A stretch of 64,000 nt of DNA from Hylemonella sp. (GCA_030680575.1 JAUXVI010000054.1:81720-145719), one strand, 5' to 3'; positions 18,769 to 27,574 are shown, numbered from the stretch's first letter. Numbers and translations: made by a program. The notes: a model not told the origin generated them from the letters alone.

Positions 18769-19749
18769 ATGCCTGTCCATCTGCAAAAACGTGCCTGGCT
18801 CAGTGCCCTGGCCTTGCTCGGTCTGCTTGCCAGTACGCCGCACGCATGGGCAGACACCTGGCCGAGCAAGCCGGTGCACTTGCTGGTCGGTTTCCCCGGT
18901 GGCTCTACGCCGGACGGCGCGGCGCGTGCCATTGCCGAGCCGCTGTCCAAGGCGCTGGGGCAGCCGGTGATCGTCGAGAACAAGGTGGGTTCTTCGGGCA
19001 ACATCGCCACCGCCCAGATCGCCAAGGCGACCGACGACCACACGCTGGGCATCGTCATCAACGGCAACCTGACCTCGGCCAAGATGTTGTTCCCCCAGTT
19101 GCCTTATGACCCGGCACGCGACTTCACCTTTCTGACTTTGGTCGGTACGGCGCCACTGGTGCTGGTGGTGCAACCTGATGCACCCAGCGGCAAGGCCTTC
19201 TTCGATGCGGCGGCCGCGGCCGGTGACAAGTGGAACTACGGCTCGGTCGGCACCGGCTCGGTGGCGCACCTGGGCATGGAGTTGCTGAAGGCCCGTGTGC
19301 CTGGTCTCGCCGCGGTGCACGTGCCTTACCAGGGCAACCCCTTCGTCGTGACGGGCCTGCTGGGCAAGCAGATCGAGATGGCGCTCATGCCGCCCGGTAT
19401 TGCGCAGCCGCAGATCAAGGCGGGCAAGCTCAAGGCCATTGGCGTCACCAGTAGCCGCAGCACGTTGGCACCCGACATTCCGCCGCTGAGCGACGCCGGC
19501 GTGAAGGACTTCCAGCTGGAGGTGTGGACGGCGCTGGTGGGACCGGCCAAGCTCAGCAAGGCGGCGCAGGACCGTCTGGCCATCGTGCTGCCAGCTGTGC
19601 TGCAGGAAGCTGGCGTGCGCCAGAAGCTGTTCAGCCAGGGCTGGCAGGCGCCGGCCACGGCCTCATCCGTTGCACTGAAGTCGCGCGTCCAGGACGAGGC
19701 GAAGATCATGCAGAACATCATCACCAGCCGCAGGATCAAGATCGAATGA
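18769..19749 (+). CDS. Bug-family tripartite tricarboxylate transporter substrate-binding protein
   Basis: This 326-residue periplasmic receptor has a signal peptide (charged MPVHLQKR, hydrophobic core, cleavage near AWA-D at residue 28) and the TctC/Bug fold. The TWPSKPVHLLVGFPGGSTPDGAAR motif, VPYQGNPFVVTGLLGKQIEM, and MPPGIAQPQIKAGKLKAIGVTS are standard for the family. Bug proteins bind small carboxylates. No TctA/TctB membrane subunits are nearby, which is common in Burkholderiales, where Bug genes are often orphan. The ATG at 18769 follows an aaggag site. The stop overlaps the oxidoreductase start. Confidence 0.92.
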   Translation: MPVHLQKRAWLSALALLGLLASTPHAWADTWPSKPVHLLVGFPGGSTPDGAARAIAEPLSKALGQPVIVENKVGSSGNIATAQIAKATDDHTLGIVINGNLTSAKMLFPQLPYDPARDFTFLTLVGTAPLVLVVQPDAPSGKAFFDAAAAAGDKWNYGSVGTGSVAHLGMELLKARVPGLAAVHVPYQGNPFVVTGLLGKQIEMALMPPGIAQPQIKAGKLKAIGVTSSRSTLAPDIPPLSDAGVKDFQLEVWTALVGPAKLSKAAQDRLAIVLPAVLQEAGVRQKLFSQGWQAPATASSVALKSRVQDEAKIMQNIITSRRIKIE

Positions 19750-21098
19750 GCGGCCAACCCACAATGCAGGAACCCAGCCGCACGCTGCCCGTCTACGGCG
19801 AATACGACGTGGTGGTGGTGGGCGGCGGGCCGGCCGGCTTGGCCGCTGCGGTGAGCGCTGCGCGCCACGGCGCCCGCACGCTGCTGGTGGAACGCTACGG
19901 CTTTCTGGGCGGCATGGGCACAGCGGGCGGGGTGACCAACTTTGCCGGCCTTTACGGACGCCGCAACGGCGAAATGCAGCAACTCGTGCATGGCGTGGTC
20001 AATGACCTGTTGGCACGCATAGATGCCTTGGGCGGCCTGAACAAGCCGCAGGATGGCATGCAAGGGCGCATCCGTGTTCGCTCTTATGACACCTCCATCT
20101 ACAAGTGTGCCGCCGATCAGTTGCTGTTGGCCGCCGGCGTTGAGATTCTTTTTCATGCCTATGCGGCATCCGTCTTGAAGAGTGCAGACCGCATCGAAGC
20201 GCTGGTGGTGGAAACCAAATCCGGGCGCCAGGCGATACGCGGCCAAGTCTTCATTGATTGCTCGGGCGACGCCGATGTGGCCGCTTTCGCCGGGGTGCCC
20301 TATGAGGTGGGCGATGGCCATGGCAGCGGATTGTTCCCGAGCACCATGTTCCGCGTGGGCCATGTGGACGCCCCCGCTGCGCTGGCCGCCATTGGTGAAT
20401 TCAGCGCCATCAACGACTACATGGCGCGCGCGCAAGCGGCGTTTCCTGGTCGTTACGCATTCCCCCGGATTGGGGCCATCATCCGGCCGCAAATCAACCC
20501 AACCGAATGGCGCGCCAATGTGACGCAGGTGAAGAATGCGCAGGGGCACGCCATGAACGGCGTGGACGCGCGGGAGTTGAGCGCGGGAGAACTGGAAGGC
20601 CGGCGTCAAACCGTCAATTACTTTGAATTCCTGCGTGAGCAGATCCCTGGCTTTTCAAAAGCGCAAATCGTGGAAATCGCGCCGCAGGTGGGTATTCGGG
20701 AAACGCGGCGCATCGAAGGGCTGTACGCGCTGACCGGGGAAGACATTCTGGGCTCGGCACGGTTTGATGACAGCATCGGCATCAACGCCTGGCCCATGGA
20801 GTTGCACCAGGACGGCCGCATTGACTGGGGTTTCCCGCGCGATGCCAATCGAAGTTACAACGATCTCCCGTGGCGCATGCTGGTGCCGCGAGCCGTCAGC
20901 AACCTGCTGGTGGCTGGCCGTTGTGCCTCGATGACGCACGAAGGCCAGTCGGCCGCGCGCGCCAGTGGCGGCTGTTTCGTCATGGGGCAGGCGGCGGGTA
21001 CGGCGGCTGCCATGGCAGGGGGGCAACCACTGCAGCAGCTGAATGTGGCCCGCTTGCAAACGCAATTGACGCACGATGGCGCCTTGATTGAGCGCTGA
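19746..21098 (+). CDS. FAD-dependent oxidoreductase (FAD_oxidored family)
   Basis: This 450-residue flavoprotein has an N-terminal dinucleotide-binding fold YDVVVVGGGPAGLAAAVSAARHG (about residues 20-42) and a following ERYGFLGGMGTAGGV, typical of the PF12831 family. FIDCSGDADVAAFAG (about residue 171) is the second family motif, and the C-terminal AGRCASMTHEGQSAARASGGCFVMGQAAGTAAA (about 390-425) completes the FAD site. There is no signal peptide, so it is cytosolic. It is translationally coupled (ATGA) to the Bug receptor. With the LysR gene it makes a small catabolic module; the substrate is unknown. Confidence 0.88.
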   Translation: MSGQPTMQEPSRTLPVYGEYDVVVVGGGPAGLAAAVSAARHGARTLLVERYGFLGGMGTAGGVTNFAGLYGRRNGEMQQLVHGVVNDLLARIDALGGLNKPQDGMQGRIRVRSYDTSIYKCAADQLLLAAGVEILFHAYAASVLKSADRIEALVVETKSGRQAIRGQVFIDCSGDADVAAFAGVPYEVGDGHGSGLFPSTMFRVGHVDAPAALAAIGEFSAINDYMARAQAAFPGRYAFPRIGAIIRPQINPTEWRANVTQVKNAQGHAMNGVDARELSAGELEGRRQTVNYFEFLREQIPGFSKAQIVEIAPQVGIRETRRIEGLYALTGEDILGSARFDDSIGINAWPMELHQDGRIDWGFPRDANRSYNDLPWRMLVPRAVSNLLVAGRCASMTHEGQSAARASGGCFVMGQAAGTAAAMAGGQPLQQLNVARLQTQLTHDGALIER

Positions 21099-21146
21099 CT
21101 TCCAGGCGCTAAGACGTTAGCCATCACAAATGACGCTATGGGCGCA

Positions 21147-21175
21147 GGGGCAGTTCAGCTTCGAGAAGGACTGAG
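21147..21175 (+). repeat. clpB 3'-end direct repeat, right copy
   Basis: 28 of 29 bases are identical to the end of clpB (17592-17620), including the stop codon. The similarity begins and ends abruptly and sits outside any gene, so this is a remnant or an attachment-like duplicate, not a gene. Confidence 0.85.
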
Positions 21176-21213
21176 AGGTTGGTTAGCTAACTAGCCGAAA
21201 CGGAAAAGAGAGC

Positions 21214-21246
21214 CCCGCCTCCTGCTCACGCAAGAGGCGGATTTTC
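21214..21246 (+). terminator. Terminator at the right edge of the accessory module
   Basis: CCGCCTC (21215-21221) pairs with GAGGCGG (21234-21240), followed by ATTTTC. The 12-base loop is the exact reverse complement of the clpB terminator loop. It probably ends the FAD oxidoreductase transcript. Confidence 0.7.
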
Positions 21247-21293
21247 TGTTAGCGGCTATCTCTTCGTTGTCATGCAGTGACCGTGGCCCAAAT

Positions 21294-22736
21294 TCAGTCA
21301 GCATTTGGCTTCATCTGGGTGAATACATCTTGTATGTTGTCTGGTTGTAATGCCCAACGATATGCCGGATGCATTTCCCAGTCAAAGCCGAAATCTACAA
21401 ACTGGTGAGAAAGGTAGCGGCTTTCCTCGAAGTATTTGCGCTCAATAAATTGCCCCACTTCCTTTCGTGCGGTAAGGAAGTTGATCTTGTACATGAATGC
21501 AGCCAAGCTCTTTTTGTCTGCGACTTTTCCATTGGCAAATTTGAAAACTCCCGACTGCATAACGTTTTCAATCTTTTTGAGCAACATTTCAGTCGTGTAC
21601 GAATACCCTGAGCTCGCTTTCTTATCTTGACGTGAAGGCCGCATTCCAAAAAGCAGTCGTTCAATGTCAGGCAACTCAGATCGGTATTCGTTGATCGTGT
21701 CCTGCATTCTTCCTTGCGAATACTCCTCAAAGATGGCATTGAAATGGGGCGTGCTGATTATCGGAGCCTTGCTTTCAGATGCCTTTCGTGCCGCGAGAGT
21801 ACATAACTTGACTAAGTCGCGAGGTCGCTTTCGAATGAGCGACATCAGCATTCTGTATGTTGGAATGCTCGCCCAATTACCTTTTCCCTCAAAGGTAGGT
21901 GCCATTACTGAGGCTAGGTACTGTGCAAGCTGAGGTTGGGATTTCTCTATCAGCGAGGCCGCATCGTGTGCTCTACCGTGAAATTGCTCGACTCGTTTGA
22001 CCAATATGGCCAATATCTCGTGATTGGTCCATGAGTACCAAATCACTGAGCCTTCGATTTTGTCAGTCGATTCATCTGAAGTTCTCACGAGGTAATAGAC
22101 GTCTGATCGAAGACTTATCCTAAATGAAACGCCCTTGCTTTCTGAGGCGATATCTCTTACAGCATTTATCAGCGCAGAGATCTTTCGTATGTCCTTCTTT
22201 TGGCCTTCCCAGCCTCTGTCCAAGTCATCCAGGTAAACATAAATGCGACCGTTTTTTAGAAATTGGTCAACGATGACTTTGTGCGCACTCTGAAGATTGA
22301 CGTATTTGTCGGATTTAAAAGTTGACTGCAAGAAGTCAATGAACTTGCCTCCGTACTGATTTAGGCTAGCTCGCCAACCGTCAAACAAAATGCCAAAAGA
22401 GGCCAGCGCCTTTCGGGCAATAATTTCTGAAATTCCAACTTTCCACTCACGTATTAACTTCAGAAAGTCTTGCTCCTGATCGCCGATGCCTGCGATGTCG
22501 TCAGGCTTGATCATTATTGAGAGTTTTCCTTCAGCGGTCTCCTCCGCCATCGCGACCTTAAACAAGGCGGACTTGCCGATTCCTTTGTGGCCTACCAGAA
22601 CTCTCAAGGGAAGATCGTTGCATACCTGTCCGAAAACGTTGCTCTTGAAATAGTACGCTTTGAGGCGATCAATGTCCTCATCTTCGGCGGCTTCGTGGCC
22701 GAACAGCTGCGCGATATTGGTTTCCGAAAACTCCAT
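21294..22736 (-). CDS. P-loop ATPase, Sll1717-like family
   Basis: This 480-residue protein has Walker A GHKGIGKS at residues 50-57 and an extended Walker B IYVYLDDLDRGW (167-178), as in KAP/STAND-type NTPases. SFRISLRSDVYYLVRT (about residue 205) resembles a sensor strand. The remainder is mostly helical. It closely resembles proteins called the Sll1717-family P-loop ATPase, whose function is not known; related NTPases occur in phage-defence loci. A ggggaga site favours ATG 22736 over GTG 22739. Its codon use is visibly AT-richer than its neighbours, which suggests horizontal transfer. It stands alone, with no obvious effector gene beside it. Confidence 0.75.
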   Translation of the reverse strand: MEFSETNIAQLFGHEAAEDEDIDRLKAYYFKSNVFGQVCNDLPLRVLVGHKGIGKSALFKVAMAEETAEGKLSIMIKPDDIAGIGDQEQDFLKLIREWKVGISEIIARKALASFGILFDGWRASLNQYGGKFIDFLQSTFKSDKYVNLQSAHKVIVDQFLKNGRIYVYLDDLDRGWEGQKKDIRKISALINAVRDIASESKGVSFRISLRSDVYYLVRTSDESTDKIEGSVIWYSWTNHEILAILVKRVEQFHGRAHDAASLIEKSQPQLAQYLASVMAPTFEGKGNWASIPTYRMLMSLIRKRPRDLVKLCTLAARKASESKAPIISTPHFNAIFEEYSQGRMQDTINEYRSELPDIERLLFGMRPSRQDKKASSGYSYTTEMLLKKIENVMQSGVFKFANGKVADKKSLAAFMYKINFLTARKEVGQFIERKYFEESRYLSHQFVDFGFDWEMHPAYRWALQPDNIQDVFTQMKPNAD

Positions 22737-22946
22737 CACTATCTCCCCGGGTGCGTGTGCGGTGTCTTGCGCGATCCGATATCGTAGTGCAGTTTGGCTG
22801 TTTGACTAACAGCTCATCAGTCCCTTACCGTACGATCCGATTGCGTTTTCTATCCGCTACAGTTCAAATTTTCAGGGTGAGGTAAACGCAGCAGGTGTCG
22901 CGCGGCATTCTTTGCCCCGAACATCTAACAGAAAAGAGTGAGAGAC

Positions 22947-23879
22947 ATGAGCACCCTGATCTACACCCACCAAGCCTGTTTCAACCACCGCCCCGGCCCG
23001 CACCACCCGGAGTCACCCGAGCGGCTGGAAGCCGTGTTGGCAGCCTTGAAAACGCCGGAGTTCGCCGACGCCGTCTGGCGCGATGCACCGCTGGGCACCT
23101 TCGAGCAGGTGCTGCACATCCACACGCCCGACTACGTGGAGACGGTGCAGGCCGTCTCGCCTATCAGCGGCTACCGCGCGTTGGACGCTGGCGACACCAT
23201 CCTGTCGCCCGGCTCGCTGGAGGCGGTGATGCGCTGTGTGGGCGCGGCCTGCGCCGGGGTAGACGATGTGGTGGCGAAGCAGGCCAGGAATGTGTTTTGC
23301 GCCACGCGCCCCTGCGGCCACCACGCCGAGGCGGATAAGGCCATGGGTTTTTGCGTCTTCAACCAGGCGGCCATTGCCGCCATTCATGCGCGCCAGCAGC
23401 ACGGCCTGCAGCGCGTGGCGGTGGTGGACTTTGACGTGCACCACGGCAACGGCACGCAGAACTCGTTTTACGACGACCCGGATCTGTTCTACGGCTCCTG
23501 CCACCAGGGCCAGTTCTACCCGGGCACCGGTGCGAGGCACGAGACCGGCGTGGCGGGCAACATCGTCAACGTGCCGTTCCCCCGGGGCACCGGCTCGGCC
23601 GCCTTCCGCGCCGCCATGGCAGACGTGCTGCTGCCCGCGCTGCGCGAGTTTGCGCCCGAGCTGCTCATCATTTCGGCCGGTTTCGACGCCCACCACCTGG
23701 ACCCGCTGGGCGGGCTGAAGTTCACTGACGAGGATTACCACTGGATCACGCGCGAGCTGCTGCAGGTGGCCGACGAGACGGCCGGCGGCCGCGTGGTGTC
23801 CGTCCTTGAAGGCGGCTACAGCCTGGAAGGCCTGGCCAGCGGTACCGCCGCACACGTGCGGGCTTTGATGGGGCGCTAA
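22947..23879 (+). CDS. Histone deacetylase family amidohydrolase
   Basis: This 310-residue zinc enzyme is of the class II HDAC/acetoin-utilisation/acetylpolyamine amidohydrolase group. It starts HHPESPERLEAVL. The catalytic His pair is in CGHHAEADKAMGFCVFNQAA (about residue 131). Zinc ligands lie in DFDVHHGNGTQ (about 165) and GFDAHHLDPLGG (about 247), and a final LEGGYSLEGL holds the catalytic Tyr. It probably removes acetyl groups from a small molecule or from lysines. A GTG at 22938 is in frame, but ATG 22947 with an agag-rich leader fits better. Confidence 0.92.
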   Translation: MSTLIYTHQACFNHRPGPHHPESPERLEAVLAALKTPEFADAVWRDAPLGTFEQVLHIHTPDYVETVQAVSPISGYRALDAGDTILSPGSLEAVMRCVGAACAGVDDVVAKQARNVFCATRPCGHHAEADKAMGFCVFNQAAIAAIHARQQHGLQRVAVVDFDVHHGNGTQNSFYDDPDLFYGSCHQGQFYPGTGARHETGVAGNIVNVPFPRGTGSAAFRAAMADVLLPALREFAPELLIISAGFDAHHLDPLGGLKFTDEDYHWITRELLQVADETAGGRVVSVLEGGYSLEGLASGTAAHVRALMGR

Positions 23880-23908
23880 CACCAGGTGTCGCTCTGTGAC
23901 GACGGATT

Positions 23909-23970
23909 ATGCTATTGATTCAGTAGCGTCTTGCGCATATTCCGTGAGGGCTGCAGGCCTTTTTGGTCTG
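23909..23970 (+). repeat. Degenerate Comamonadaceae-type intergenic repeat, copy 2
   Basis: GCTATTGATTCAGTAGCG starts the unit, followed by TTGCGCATATTCC-GTGAGGGCTGCAGGCC and a TTTTT run. It matches the copy at 29013 over about 60 bases. Confidence 0.65.
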
Positions 23971-24019
23971 GATATGGAGGTCGATGGGTTCGTTGGTTTC
24001 CACGTCATCGAGGCTGAAA

Positions 24020-24517
24020 CTAGCGTCCCCACTTGCGACGCAGTTGTTCCTTTTGCTCGTTGGTCAGAATGGCGTCGATCCGTTTGCGCGCCTTGAGGGA
24101 TGACTCAAACATTTCCTTCTGCGCATCCACCATGGTGCTGAACGCCTTGCGAGCCTCCGTCTCGTCCAGCCCGCCGGGGCCGAACATGTTGTTCATGTGG
24201 AAGCCTTGCTGCTGCATGTTGCCCATGAGCTGCCAGTGCGCCTTGGCGGTTTCCTCCTGGATCTGATCGATCTTCTTGCGCTGATCCGCGCTGAGGTCGA
24301 GCCCCCAGTAGTCGCCGCGCCCGGCATAGCCGCCCATCATGCCGGGACCCATGCCGTAGCCGCCTTGGCCGTAACCACCCATCATGCCCGGGCCCATACC
24401 CATGCTGCCGCCATAGCCCCCCATCATCCCGCTGCCCATGCCGTAGGGTTGGGACCAGGCCGAACCGACGAATAAAAGACAGGCCGCCATCGTTGTCAGT
24501 GCTTTTTTCACATCCAT
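24020..24517 (-). CDS. Spy/CpxP-like periplasmic protein with Met/Gly-rich region
   Basis: This 165-residue protein has a signal peptide (MDVKKALTTMAACLLFVGSAWS). Residues about 24-65 are a low-complexity stretch with repeated GMGPGMMGGYG units, then a helical LTXXQ-like domain (LSADQRKKIDQIQEETAKAHW, then ILTNEQKEQLRRKWGR). Such proteins act as periplasmic chaperones or metal sensors, and clustered methionines suggest copper or another soft metal (inference). A longer frame reaches 24625, but an aggag site precedes ATG 24517, where the signal peptide begins. Confidence 0.8.
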   Translation of the reverse strand: MDVKKALTTMAACLLFVGSAWSQPYGMGSGMMGGYGGSMGMGPGMMGGYGQGGYGMGPGMMGGYAGRGDYWGLDLSADQRKKIDQIQEETAKAHWQLMGNMQQQGFHMNNMFGPGGLDETEARKAFSTMVDAQKEMFESSLKARKRIDAILTNEQKEQLRRKWGR

Positions 24518-24672
24518 CTCCTGTGCAGTTGATGGGCGCTGAATCAAGACGCCGAGGGGCCGCGCCCTGAACTCTCCCCGGTATCTGCATTCTCTTCCTG
24601 CTTGCGGTGCCGTGCGCATGCCCACACTCTGCGTGCAGGCATCTTGAACGGAGGGGCTTGTTCAGCACATCG

Positions 24673-25428
24673 TTAGCAGTCGTCCGCGTGCCGGGTGCTG
24701 GATGCAGCGCGGCTGCAACTCGCCTCAGCTTGTTGCACGCTGGGGGCTTGCTGCCATTCCCAGCTCCAGTACGACAGCACCGTCGCCAGCAGCAGGATGG
24801 CGAGCCAGGCGTGGTTGCGTTTGGCCAGGTCGGGCCCCGTGCCTTCCATGCGGCCGGTGAGCATGGGGGTGGCCTGGTTGCGGCGTCGCATCACGCTCAA
24901 GGCCAGCAGCATGGCCAGGTGCGCCAGGACCAGCCAGAGGAACAACTCGCCCACGGCCTCGTGAATTTCCTCAAGCCATTCACCGCCCCAGTCGTGGAAG
25001 ACGGCGTAGCCGCTCAGGGTCAGCGGTAGCACGGCAAGCAGCATGGCGATGACGGCCATGGCCATGGCCAGGTACTGCCCCTGGCGCCAGCTCACCTGGC
25101 CCGGGCCGGACCAGGCGGCTTTCACGCTGCGCAGCCAGAACGGGGCGTTGGCAACCTTGCCCCACAGCAGCGACAGCCGCGCCTGCCGCGGGCCGAACAG
25201 GCCATACAGGACGCGAAAGCCGAGCAGGCCGGCCATGCTGTAACCGAGCACGACGTGCACCAGGCGCAGGCGCTCGCCGTCGGCCGTGAGGTAGGCCCCG
25301 ACAAAGCACAGGGCAAACAGCCAATGGAACATGCGGGTCGGGGCGTCAATCACGCGACGTGTTGTGCCGGCCTTGCGTGGCACCGGGCTGGCCGACAAGG
25401 CCGGGGAAGAGGCGGGGGCGGTGTTCAT
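24673..25428 (-). CDS. Cytochrome b561-type membrane protein
   Basis: This 251-residue b-type cytochrome has four to five hydrophobic helices. The VIDAPTRMFHWLFALCFVGAYLT segment holds the first haem-ligand His, LVHVVLGYSMAGLLGFRVLYGLFGP the second, and EIHEAVGELFLWLVLAHLAMLLAL the later ligands. It resembles the Ni/Fe-hydrogenase-type b subunits and probably passes electrons from the quinone pool to the diheme cytochrome gene beside it. ATG 25428 has a ggagtga site in front; an in-frame ATG exists at 25452. The C-terminal tail is Cys/Ser-rich and of unknown role. Confidence 0.88.
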   Translation of the reverse strand: MNTAPASSPALSASPVPRKAGTTRRVIDAPTRMFHWLFALCFVGAYLTADGERLRLVHVVLGYSMAGLLGFRVLYGLFGPRQARLSLLWGKVANAPFWLRSVKAAWSGPGQVSWRQGQYLAMAMAVIAMLLAVLPLTLSGYAVFHDWGGEWLEEIHEAVGELFLWLVLAHLAMLLALSVMRRRNQATPMLTGRMEGTGPDLAKRNHAWLAILLLATVLSYWSWEWQQAPSVQQAEASCSRAASSTRHADDC

Positions 25429-25448
25429 GGGGTCACTCCGGTTCATCG

Positions 25449-25976
25449 TCATTGGAAAGCGCGGCGGTAGCGGGCATCGAGGCCGCTGGGAAAACGCAAC
25501 GCGTCATCGTCAAAACTGCCTTGCTCGGCGCGGGTGTGGCAGGCGGCGCAGTTGGCGGCGCTTTTCACGCTGGCGTGCTGCCAGACGGCGGCATCCAGCT
25601 TGCGGTGCTTGCGTTCAAACCAGGCTGAGCGGGTGATGCGGTCTTGCGGCGGTTCTTCGCGGACGCGTTTGTCGCTGCCCGCGTTGGCCTGCAGCCAGTG
25701 GCTGATCTGCTGCACGGTGGCCGCATCCAGCGCGGCGTCGGTGCCGTAGTGCTGCTCCAGACCCTGCATGACGCGATGCCATGAGCGGGCCGGCAGCAGG
25801 CCCGGCGGGTAGGCCAGATGGCAGGCGGTGCATTCCTGCTGGTAGCTGGGCAGCATCTGGCGCGGCTGCAGGGTCTTGCTGTCGGCAAAGGCTTCGCTTG
25901 CCATCAGGCTGGCGAAAAAAACCAGCACCAGTGCGCTCCACTTGAGCGCGAGTCCTGTTTGCGGTGTTGTTGTCAT
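25449..25976 (-). CDS. Diheme cytochrome c (DHC type)
   Basis: This 175-residue exported protein has a signal sequence (hydrophobic ALKWSALVLVFFASLMASEAFA) and two haem-binding motifs, CTACH (about residue 49) and CAACH (about 144). The spacing and the YPPGLLPARSWHRVMQGLEQHYGTDA segment fit the DHC family, which receives electrons from a cytochrome b and reduces SHP. It lies between the b561 gene and the SHP-like gene on the minus strand. Confidence 0.88.
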   Translation of the reverse strand: MTTTPQTGLALKWSALVLVFFASLMASEAFADSKTLQPRQMLPSYQQECTACHLAYPPGLLPARSWHRVMQGLEQHYGTDAALDAATVQQISHWLQANAGSDKRVREEPPQDRITRSAWFERKHRKLDAAVWQHASVKSAANCAACHTRAEQGSFDDDALRFPSGLDARYRRAFQ

Positions 25977-25992
25977 GGGGGCTCCAATCGGT

Positions 25993-26400
25993 TCAGGGTT
26001 TCAGGCTGTTCAGGTAGGCCAGCACGTCGGCTTTCTCGTTGGCACTGCATTCACGGCTCAGCACGTCCTTGCAGTTGCGGCGCAGCCACTTGTCGACCTT
26101 GGCCGTCTCGGTGAAAGCCTGGGGGTTGAAGGCGGGTGCCAGCGCGGCAATGGCCTTGCCCGTGCTGGCGTGCTTGCCCTGGCTGGTGGGGGGCGTGCCA
26201 TGGCAGGAGGCGCAGGACCAGTCAGCGCCATGCTTGCTGCTGAAAAAGACCTTGCCCCGGTCGGCATTGCCGGGGGCGCTGGCTTGCGCATTCCAGCGGA
26301 TCAGCTGCTCGGTGATGCTGGTGTCGGCAGCCTGCGCCGGTGGCAGCACCAGCATGGCGGCCAGCAGGCTGGCCAGGGGAATGAAGGTCTTGTTATTCAT
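25993..26400 (-). CDS. SHP-like monohaem cytochrome c (DUF1924)
   Basis: This 135-residue periplasmic cytochrome has a signal peptide MNNKTFIPLASLLAAMLVLPPAQA and one haem motif, CASCHG near residue 63. A DUF1924-type C-terminus (LRRNCKDVLSRECSANEKADVLAYL) supplies two further cysteines. Family members of the sphaeroides haem protein group bind oxygen or NO at a high-spin haem. It is the first gene of a three-gene operon (SHP-DHC-cyt b). A ggag site precedes ATG 26400. The divergent two-component operon is the likely regulator. Confidence 0.85.
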   Translation of the reverse strand: MNNKTFIPLASLLAAMLVLPPAQAADTSITEQLIRWNAQASAPGNADRGKVFFSSKHGADWSCASCHGTPPTSQGKHASTGKAIAALAPAFNPQAFTETAKVDKWLRRNCKDVLSRECSANEKADVLAYLNSLKP

Positions 26401-26589
26401 GGTTTGCTCCGTCGTGGTTTCGGTATGGCATGCATGGTGCGCGCCGCCACCTGTACCCGGACTGAAGGTGCTGTTCATCGGCGGTTCACTTTTTCCTGCG
26501 CAGAATGAAGCCTGCCCCGACGTACCGGTGCGCGCCAGGTGCGTGACCGTGCCGCTGGGGGAATAAGATGTCCCCAACGGAGTCCATCC

Positions 26590-26901
26590 ATGCGTAACAC
26601 CCTTGCCATTGCTTTGCTGCTGGCCGCCGGCTTGATGCCGCTGGCCAGCCAGGCCGAAAGTGGCCACGACCACGACCGCGCCCGTGCTGCCTTGCAGGCC
26701 GGAGAAATCCTGCCCTTGCCCGTCGTGCTGGAGCGGGTTGCCAAAGAGCACCCCGGCAATGTGCTGGAAGTCGACCTGGAGCGCGAGAAGAACCGGTGGG
26801 TGTACGAGCTCAAGATCCTGCAAAGTGGCGGCGGCCTGCTCAAGCTGGAGGTTGACGCCAAGGACGCCAGCGTCATCAAGCGCCGTGAGGAAAAACGCTG
26901 A
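26590..26901 (+). CDS. Exported PepSY-domain protein
   Basis: This 103-residue protein has a signal peptide (MRNTLAIALLLAAGLMPLASQA) and one PepSY domain (EILPLPVVLERVAKEHPGNVLEVDLEREKNRWVYELKIL...). PepSY proteins are periplasmic or membrane-attached and are often the sensory partner of a two-component system. The stop overlaps the response-regulator start (TGATG). Confidence 0.85.
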   Translation: MRNTLAIALLLAAGLMPLASQAESGHDHDRARAALQAGEILPLPVVLERVAKEHPGNVLEVDLEREKNRWVYELKILQSGGGLLKLEVDAKDASVIKRREEKR

Positions 26902-27572
26902 TGCGGGTACTGCTGGTTGAAGACGAGCCGACGCTGGCAGCGCAGTTGCGCCAGGTTCTGCAGGACGCCGGCTACACCGTGGACCATGCCGACAACGGGC
27001 GCGACGCCTGGTACATGGGCGGCGTGCAGGCTTACGACGCCGTGGTGCTGGACCTGGGCCTGCCGGTGATGGATGGCCTGAGCGTGCTCAAGCGCTGGCG
27101 CAGCGAAGGCATGGCAGTTCCGGTCCTCATCCTGACCGCGCGCGACCAGTGGCACGAGAAGGTGGCCGGCATCGATGCCGGTGCCGATGACTACCTCACC
27201 AAACCGTTTCACACCGAGGAACTGCTGGCCCGGGTGCGTGCCCTGATCCGCCGGGCCAGCGGCTTGGCGTCGCCGCTGCTGGCGTGCGGCCCCTTGTCGC
27301 TGGACACACGCAGCGGCCGCGTGATGCTGGACGGCCAGCCGGTCCACGTGACCGCGCACGAATTCAAGGTGCTGTCCTACCTCATGCATCACCCCAACGA
27401 ACTGGTGCCGCGCACGGTGCTCACCGAGCATCTGTACGCACAAGACTTCGAGCGCGACTCCAACACCATCGAGGTCTTTGTGGCCCGCCTGCGCAAGAAG
27501 TTGCCGGCCACGATGATTGAAACCGTGCGCGGCCTGGGCTACCGGCTCAACCTGCCGGCCAATCCGGTCTGA
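26901..27572 (+). CDS. OmpR-family response regulator
   Basis: This 223-residue protein has a receiver domain with the acidic pair (LVEDEP), the phosphoacceptor Asp in VVLDLGLPVMDG (about residue 51) and the conserved Lys in LTKPFHTEELLARV (about 101). A winged-helix DNA-binding domain occupies about residues 125-220 (HEFKVLSYLMHHPNELVPRTVL...NTIEVFVARLRKKL). It lies between the PepSY gene and its histidine kinase, and divergent from the SHP-DHC-b561 operon it may control. Confidence 0.94.
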   Translation: MRVLLVEDEPTLAAQLRQVLQDAGYTVDHADNGRDAWYMGGVQAYDAVVLDLGLPVMDGLSVLKRWRSEGMAVPVLILTARDQWHEKVAGIDAGADDYLTKPFHTEELLARVRALIRRASGLASPLLACGPLSLDTRSGRVMLDGQPVHVTAHEFKVLSYLMHHPNELVPRTVLTEHLYAQDFERDSNTIEVFVARLRKKLPATMIETVRGLGYRLNLPANPV

Positions 27573-27574
27573 GC

